This document shows, in pieces, positions 57,360 through 64,000 of a stretch of 64,000 bases of DNA. Under the pieces are notes generated by a model. That model did no database searches. It was not told the DNA's origin and was given only the letters and a program-made list of their open reading frames with translations. The DNA is taken from positions 35,502,576 through 35,566,575 of the forward strand of contig NC_053043.1 in NCBI RefSeq assembly GCF_003473485.1. The letters are read 5' to 3'. The number at the start of each line of letters is the position of its first letter. The first letter of the stretch is position 1. Position numbers and translations under genes: made by a program. The stretch comes from Medicago truncatula. Its lineage: Eukaryota; Streptophyta; Magnoliopsida; Fabales; Fabaceae.

Positions 57360-58879
57360 TATTATTTTTAGTATTTTTTTAAATAAAGAGTATATAATTA
57401 TTATTTTTCTTTAACAAGTGTCACAGCAGCATTAACGAGCATGACACATTTTATTTTTTCTTGTTAAAGGGAAATATGTTTGCTGGTCTTTGAATTTGTG
57501 CATATCAACCCATCTATTTGGTCCTTGGATTTTTCAAAAGAGTCAAACCGTCTCTCAATTTGTTTCACGTTTATTAATAGAGTCACTTCGTCAAACTCAA
57601 ACTTTAGATACGCTGACATGTACCGTCAAATGTTGATGTGTTCGTCCATGTGATCTCACATAAGCAGGACTAATTTGATTGCGAAATTTTACATCTTAAA
57701 GATTAAAAAAAAAAAAATATCATTAGAAAAAATTGAAACTTCATCAAAATAAATCTCAGAACTTCATGAAAAAGTCATTTTCCCTATTTTCTATCTCATA
57801 AATCAACCTAACCATAAATTTTAAAAAGATGAAATCCCAAAACAAATGTCAAATCTTCATCATCTTTCATCAATAAAAGAATCTTTCAAGATGAGGAAAA
57901 AATTCAAATCATCAAACTTTTATCTAAGACATCAAGTCAAAATCAGAAACACAATAACATTCATCCCATTGTCATGTGTTTTCCTCTTCAAACTAAAAAA
58001 TTCTCGAATTAGTTTTTGAAAATTTCATTTTAGGAGGAGTTTAAACTTTGATTCCATTAGTCAATCACCAAAACTCCTTCCACACTCTTCCATTCTCATT
58101 CAAATCTAAATTTTGAGAAATTGAAATCAGACAGTTCAACATTAACAATCATCAACAACAATACTTCAAAATTTATATATAAGATGATTTTTTTTTTCTT
58201 TCCATTTTTACAACATAAAAGGAAATAAAATAGTGTGGATACTCTTTACTTCACATTCCCTTACCCTCATTTTCACCATATCAATTATCAACCTTGCACA
58301 CTCCACATAACTTCAGTGTGAATACATGATGGTAATGATTTTATTTGTGGGGTTATTGTTATTGTCTTTTTGTTTGATGAGTTGAAATCGTTGTGATGTT
58401 TTTAATTGCTTTTTTATGTTAAAACTTTGAACAAAATCAAAGATTTTCTATGTCAGAGAATAACGCATGCATAAGATGGAGATGATCATATGGTGATGGT
58501 GATCTTCCTCCTTGTTATGGTGTTGCTAGTTTCACTTTCGTGATTATCATTTTGTGATTACAAATTTGATAAATGCACAAATCTTAACAACTACAAAAGT
58601 AGTAAGTTATTGTCTCCACATAAATTGTCGTTTCGACTAAGAATTTTTCTCGACTTACTAATAAAAGCAGTAAAATGGGAGGAGTTTGCAAGTTTTGTTT
58701 GATTGTGTAAAACGAGTTAATTTGTCTGCAGAAATAGTAAAATGAGTTTGATTCAGATGATTAGCGGTGATTAGGATTCTTCGAATCCCCTCCACCTCTT
58801 TGTTTGATTTAATGCAAATATGTCTATCAATTATGAAATAAGGTTTATATAAAAGTGATTAGTTTGTAGGATAGAATCC
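57360..58879. other. intergenic DNA with a one-armed repeat
   Basis: 57480-57640 looks like one arm of another element of the kind above (ctatttggtccttgg, gagtcaaaccgtc). No gene or clear partner arm in the remainder. Confidence 0.45.
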
Positions 58880-60381
58880 CTCAAGATGTCATGTTTCTCC
58901 TCATCACCCTAAACGTCATATGTGCAATATGGTAAAGGGTCATCACTCTTCTAGGTTTCTTCTGTTTTTAAAGGGGGGACTTACACTCTCATAGGTAATT
59001 GAAACGATACAAATGTTGAAATTTCTAAATTGTCATCTAAAGGAACCACAATGCACACGAATCATAGAATCTAACCGCATACCCTAATTATCCCCGATTA
59101 ATTAAAGACATCAAAATAAAGTTCATATGCAATGATTATGACCAAGACTAGTCATAAGTTGTCTACCCTAATCTAATTAAGTGTCTAGGAATGTCACATT
59201 CCCTACTATAAGAAATAATTAAGCAAGAGACATATGAAAATTAAATCTAAATCATATCATAACTTAATAAACGACTTCATTAATATCATCCAAAAAATAA
59301 ATAGAGGTTCATCTTAGAATCTTAATTAAAAGGTGATTAATTAATCATGGTATAAAAATACATAATCAAAAAGAAATGAAACATACTCTAGATCATAAGC
59401 TTTGAAAGAATATTTTGTGTGGAAGGAGCATTACTTATACAAAAATTTCATGTTGGGTTTGGGTTGAAATTCATGGCTTTTTCCCCAACTCGCGGGAAAA
59501 TAGAACAAAAATTTGTATTTTTTAGGGCAGCACGCGCATGGGCGCATGACAGCTGACGAATAGCAAACTCTCTCTCTCCCATGCGTTTAGGGGCACGTAA
59601 GGCATACACGGGACATTGGGCCTCATCCTCAAGTGCGGAAATTTCCTTTTTTTCGTCGCTATTTGAATGTTTTCCTTCTCCGCCTTGGTCTTGTGATTTG
59701 GGGCAGAATTCTCCAATTTGTAATGTCTTCAAAGCCTTATTGAACCTTGATAATCTTCATTTCATGTCTTCCAAAACTTTCATGGGCTTCCTTGCTTTCC
59801 GAATTACATGATTTTTCAATAAAAGACTCGAAACATGTATGAAATTGTCTGGTTTAGGGAAGAAACATAATTACATGACTCAATTAAAAACAATGCAAAA
59901 TATCTCTTAAACCATGAAAAACTTCTATCAAACTCATATAACGATCCAATTATCAAATAAACTGACTCAAAAAATACTAGAAATAACATAAGATAACATG
60001 TTATCACAACCCCAAACTTAATTGTTGCTTCTCCTCAAGTAACAAAAATAGATAATATTAAAATTTGAACAAATTTTAAGTGAACGTACCTTTCCAGAAA
60101 GGGTTCTCATATCATTGTTGATTCCATTTCCTAGCTCTGACTAACTTACCACTTCCACGCAAGTGGGACATGCTTAGAGAAGATAGTTCATACCTTCAAC
60201 CATACTCTTTTATAATGTATCATCCTAAAGCAAGTAGGTTGGTCATGGCCATTTGCTCACTCCAGTCGGCATGTTAATGTACCTTTCTATGAACTTGCAA
60301 AAACTCTAAACAAACATTCAAGGTCAACATTATATACCACTTTAGTGGTTTTTTAGGGCCCCAGCTGACTGAGAGAAAATG
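58880..60381. mobile_element. anonymous retroelement-like repeat (non-coding)
   Basis: Contains a purine tract (aaaggggggac near 58971) and stretches such as caaccccaaacttaattgtt that I recall from non-coding parts of legume LTR elements. No gag or pol. It continued directly into 63774-64000 before the solo LTR at 60387 inserted. Limits, strand and family are not resolved. Confidence 0.35.
59618..59819. repeat. direct repeat, copy 1
   Basis: About 200 nt from gggcctcatcctcaagtgcg to atttttca, matching 63794-63998 with many substitutions (for example gccttggtcttg and aaagccttattgaa in both). Possibly two LTR copies or tandem repeats of the surrounding element. Confidence 0.7.
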
Positions 60382-60386
60382 ATCTC

Positions 60387-63300
60387 TGTTATCACGATTT
60401 TGGGGTATCAAGTCATTAATTAGGTTTGAACCTTTCAATCTTTGATATTCTCTATTTTTTCTTGGGAAGGGTAAAATTGAGAAAACCCTTAGAAATTCTA
60501 AGTTCGGGGGTCGTTTTCGTTACAGGAAGGTGTTAGGCACCCGTAACGACTATAGTACTCTATAGGAACCGTTTTCCTAATTTTATGTCTACGCTTTATT
60601 TTTAATGCTATTTATTGAAAAAAGAAGTTGTTTATTTAGGTTAAGAATGGAGGGAGAAAATGTTTGAGATTTTATTTTATTGGACTTGGAGAGGTTTTGA
60701 CCTCTTGCCTACATACCCTTTTAAGGGATCAAAATTCCATGTAGTTCTCTTTCAAAAATGTTTTTGGTGTGTTTGATTGATTTTAAGTTTTTTTTTGAAA
60801 ATGGGTTTTGAAGAAGAGAAAGAGGCCGTAAAGGCATGAGAGAAGAAAATGGTGAGTGGTTGGTTCAATTATTATTAAAAAAAGGGTCTAAGTTGGAATT
60901 AGAGTTCATTTGAGTTTGATTAAGAAAATAAAGGAAAAATTCAATGGAGTTTTGACTCCAAGGTTTATTTGGAAATTTTTTTCAAGTGATGGAATTTACT
61001 TATTTTGGAAAATTGATATTTTTCTAAGTATCGCGTCTCCTAAGCATACATCTAAAGCGGTAAACATACAACGTGTGTGCGTGTCGGTGCTTGTGTCGGT
61101 GTACATCATTGGAGAGTCCATTGTCCGTTACATTGGCCCTAGTTTACATTCTATGGTCTTGCAAGAAATTAAAAAAAAGGGAAATTAAACTACCTAAAAT
61201 TACATGCCAACTTTAACATAGAAATGAATAGTAAAAGACCTAAACTATAAGAAATGGAGATGAAATGATAGAATGCTTATGAGGTGAATGAAACAAGAAA
61301 TAAAATGGTTAGTAGAATAGGGTATAAAATGATAGGAAACAAGTAAGGAGATATTGAATGGAATGGCAAAAAAGAGAGTAATAAAGTGGTAAAATATGCC
61401 CAAAACTTGTCATAATACCTAAACATGTACATGACCTATAATTCTCTCATCATAGCAATTTTAAAGGGTTTTATTTTATACCATAATGTGAGAATAACAA
61501 GAACACATTCAAGCCAAGAATTATGACATATTTCTAGAGATACTTTGCACTTTATTTCTTGACAAAAACACACATTACTTGCAAAACAAGAAAAAATGAA
61601 AATTCACATCCACAAACAGTAAAACACACATATGATCAGAGACATATTCATCATGAAATTGCATATCAATCATTAATATCGTGCCAAGACCTCATGCACA
61701 AATTATGGCAAGAAAATTCACAAGTTTAGTCAAAAAAATGAACAAATCAATAAGAAAATATCACATATATTTTTTTTTTATCATTTTTTAACATGAAAAA
61801 ACATCACAAAAATATCAAAAATGCATCAAGAAACACATAGAAATTTTTAGGAATTTTTTTACAAGAAAAAAATTAGACAACAGGGGGTTCACATAACAAG
61901 AAACAGGGTGTGCATAACAAGAAAATCAAGAAAACACAGGAAAAGGCCCAAGCCCAACGTCCATTGGATCCGAACGCACATGAACCGTTGGATTGATCCA
62001 AGATGCCAAACCCTAGATCTAAGGGCGCAGAAAGGAAGGGAAAGAACCGAAAATAAACCGGACCGGTTCAGTTGTTTATAAAAGGCATTGGGGACCGGTT
62101 TATTTCATTTCTTCCTCTCCTTTCTCTCTCTTCTCTCATCCTAGTGAGAGAAGCTCTCACTTCTCTCTAAAAAAATTCTGAAAAAGGTGGGAGATGATCT
62201 TCATCTTCTCCGGCGAACCTTGCTTCTCCGGCGTGGTGGCCGGCCGCCCAAGGGTGGTGGCGCCGCCGCCGGAGTTGAGCAAGTTTCTCCGATTTCGATT
62301 TTTTTAAGATTTAGATATCCTTTTTAGTGTTAATCACGAATCTGAACTTATTTTTTTTCAAAATCGAAGCGAAACTCTCTAGATCTACACTTTAGGATTC
62401 AGATTCAAATTTTTTCAAACTTTTTCGAAAACAAAATCACATCACATGCAGCTAGTAAACGCGAGAAACGAAAAAAGGATAACGAAATCGTTACCTCCGT
62501 TGGATCTGGAGATAATAGTATTCGGAAAACTTCGATTTGGCTTCGATCTGGCGCGATTGAGCTTTGTTTGAGTCGGATTTGGTGTCACTCTTCAGATGCT
62601 GGTTCGAACTCCTTCCATATGCTTGATTCCGATTCAGTTTTGTGTTCTCACTCCAAGATCCGGTTCGGTTTGAGTGTTTATGAATCGCTACGAACTTTCA
62701 ATACTGTGATGTTGTGGTTTGATTCCTCTTTGTTTCTTTCCTTCTTCTTCTCTTTCCTCTTCTCTGTGATCGGTGCTGGAGTTCCTCGCCTCCGGTGAGG
62801 AATTCGTACCTTGAATTGCAGAGGAATCAATTCAATGATGAAGATTCATCAATGAATCTCTGAGAATTGATGAATTTGTTGATGAATCTGGTTCTGGAAA
62901 AGTTAGGGTTTTTTGCTTGTTCTTGATGATTTTCTGAATTTTGATCTAACTGAATGGAGAGAGAAAAATGGAATTCTGTTTTGGTGATGTGGCACTGATT
63001 CTGTGGATCTGTAGATTTGTGCCTTTTATAGGCTGCCATGTGTGCTTGAGACCCAATGGGAGAAGGACACCTGTTTTTGGACTTAGGGACCTCTCTGCAA
63101 AAAAAGAAAAATTGAAGGACTGGACTGTAATTAAGAAAAAGGACCTAAAAATACAATTTTAAAAAGTATTGGACTAAAATGCAATTTTAGAAACTGTTTC
63201 AGGGACTAAAATGCAATTAAAATAAAATTGGACAAAACGTAAAGTGAAACCAAAAATAAAATCAACAAAAAGGACTAAAACGAACCAATTACAAAAATGA

Positions 63301-63768
63301 GGTATTTTAAAATACCTCTCTGCCGAAATTTTGACAAGAAAAGACCAAAATGCCCCTAGGGACTAAACTGACTCAGATACAATTTTTGAAATGGTTTTTT
63401 AAACAAAGATTCAACAATAATTTGTACAGACAAGTTAAAAAGACTCAGAGACAGTTACAGGGATTAAAATGGGCTCCAATGCAGGAAATGACCAAAATAC
63501 CCTTTTTGTATGATTTTTTGAAATAAAATGCAAGAAAAGTAATGCAATGATTCAGAGAGTTTTTCAAATGACTTGTAATGCAAGAAAGACACTTTGGATA
63601 GTTTTACGCAAGAAAATCATGATTGAACATACTTTGAGACAGAGACAGTAAAATAGGCAGATGAAAAGAGAGTAAAGATTCAGAGTAAAACAATAGTAAA
63701 TTGACAAATATCAGTGTTGAAAAAGAAATTTGAATGAGTATTTTTAGGTCCAAAATCAGGGTATAACA
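60387..63768 (-). mobile_element. long solo LTR, Ogre/Tat (Ty3/gypsy) type
   Basis: Read on the minus strand it begins TGTTATACCCTGATTTTGG and ends GGTATC-type text ...CGTGATAACA, with the 5-mer atctc at 60382-60386 and 63769-63773. So it is an LTR unit of about 3.4 kb. The very long LTR and its opening phrase are, as I recall, typical of the legume Ogre/Tat lineage. No gag or pol is present, so it is a solo LTR. A G+C-rich patch near 62200-62280 and domain-free frames inside are part of it. A fossil without coding capacity. Confidence 0.72.
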
Positions 63769-63793
63769 ATCTCTATGTCATGCGATGGGCATA

Positions 63794-63998
63794 GGGCCTC
63801 GGCCTAAAGTGCGAAAATTTCATTTTTTTGTTTGTTATTCTTATAGTGTTTTCCTTCCTGCCTTGGTCTTGAGACTTGGGGCATCACTTCTTCAATTAGT
63901 AACGTCTTTAAAGCCTTATTGAATCTTTATAATCTTCATTACATGTGTTCCAAAACTCCCATGAGGCGCCTTATTTGTCGAAATACATAATTTTTCAG
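63794..63998. repeat. direct repeat, copy 2 (runs to the window edge)
   Basis: Partner of 59618-59819. The window ends here, so its true right border is unknown. Confidence 0.65.
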
Positions 63999-64000
63999 GA

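Noticed and set aside
59448-59811. Frames on both strands with many charged residues
   Set aside because: They sit in a diverged direct repeat whose second copy (63794-63998) does not keep the frame.
62568-63162. Short frames of 64-76 codons near 62.6-63.2 kb
   Set aside because: Inside the long solo LTR; no domain.

Overview
The window looks like nuclear DNA of a papilionoid legume of the galegoid (IRLC) clade, most likely Medicago truncatula or a close relative. The reasons are a nodule-cysteine-rich (NCR)-type peptide gene, tau-class glutathione S-transferases (GSTs) very like soybean GSTU4, legume-type copia elements, an Ogre/Tat-type solo LTR, and AT-rich intergenic DNA packed with MITEs. 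No prokaryotic or organellar features were seen.

There are nine intact-looking host genes and one host gene remnant. From left to right: a repeat-rich flank (1-4.1 kb); a two-exon leucine-rich-repeat receptor kinase of the At1g17230 type (4105-7735, +); 4 kb of repeat remnants; a two-exon NCR-like secreted peptide gene (11942-12240, +), whose exons are too short to stand out as long ORFs; a G+T-rich non-LTR-retroposon-like insertion carrying a solo LTR (14.2-17.7 kb); then a tau GST cluster from 18.4 to 48.8 kb. The cluster has seven two-exon genes. All have a 315-nt first exon and a phase-0 intron, and all keep Ser13, Lys40, Lys53, Glu66 and Ser67. Three lie on the + strand (18.4, 20.5, 32.6 kb) and four on the - strand (35.1, 36.9, 40.1, 47.1 kb), so the two sub-arrays converge. 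The + trio is a separate subclade (Thr10, Met14). The last two - genes are a recent tandem duplication. A pentatricopeptide-repeat (PPR) gene fragment lies between the two sub-arrays.

The cluster has been stretched by transposons. A young copia element on the - strand sits inside the left LTR of an older + strand copia element (22.8-32.3 kb). Stowaway, Tourist-like, hAT-like and Mutator-like MITEs, several with readable target-site duplications, fill 37.9-46.8 kb. From 49 to 64 kb I see no host gene, only hAT elements, fold-back elements and a 3.4-kb solo LTR inside an older repeat.

Functionally, the GSTs are expected to be cytosolic enzymes conjugating glutathione to electrophiles. The kinase is a plasma-membrane peptide-receptor type. 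The NCR-like peptide would be secreted, by family analogy toward bacteroids in nodule cells. I see no evidence that these three work together; their proximity looks incidental. All family assignments come from reading motifs, not from database searches.
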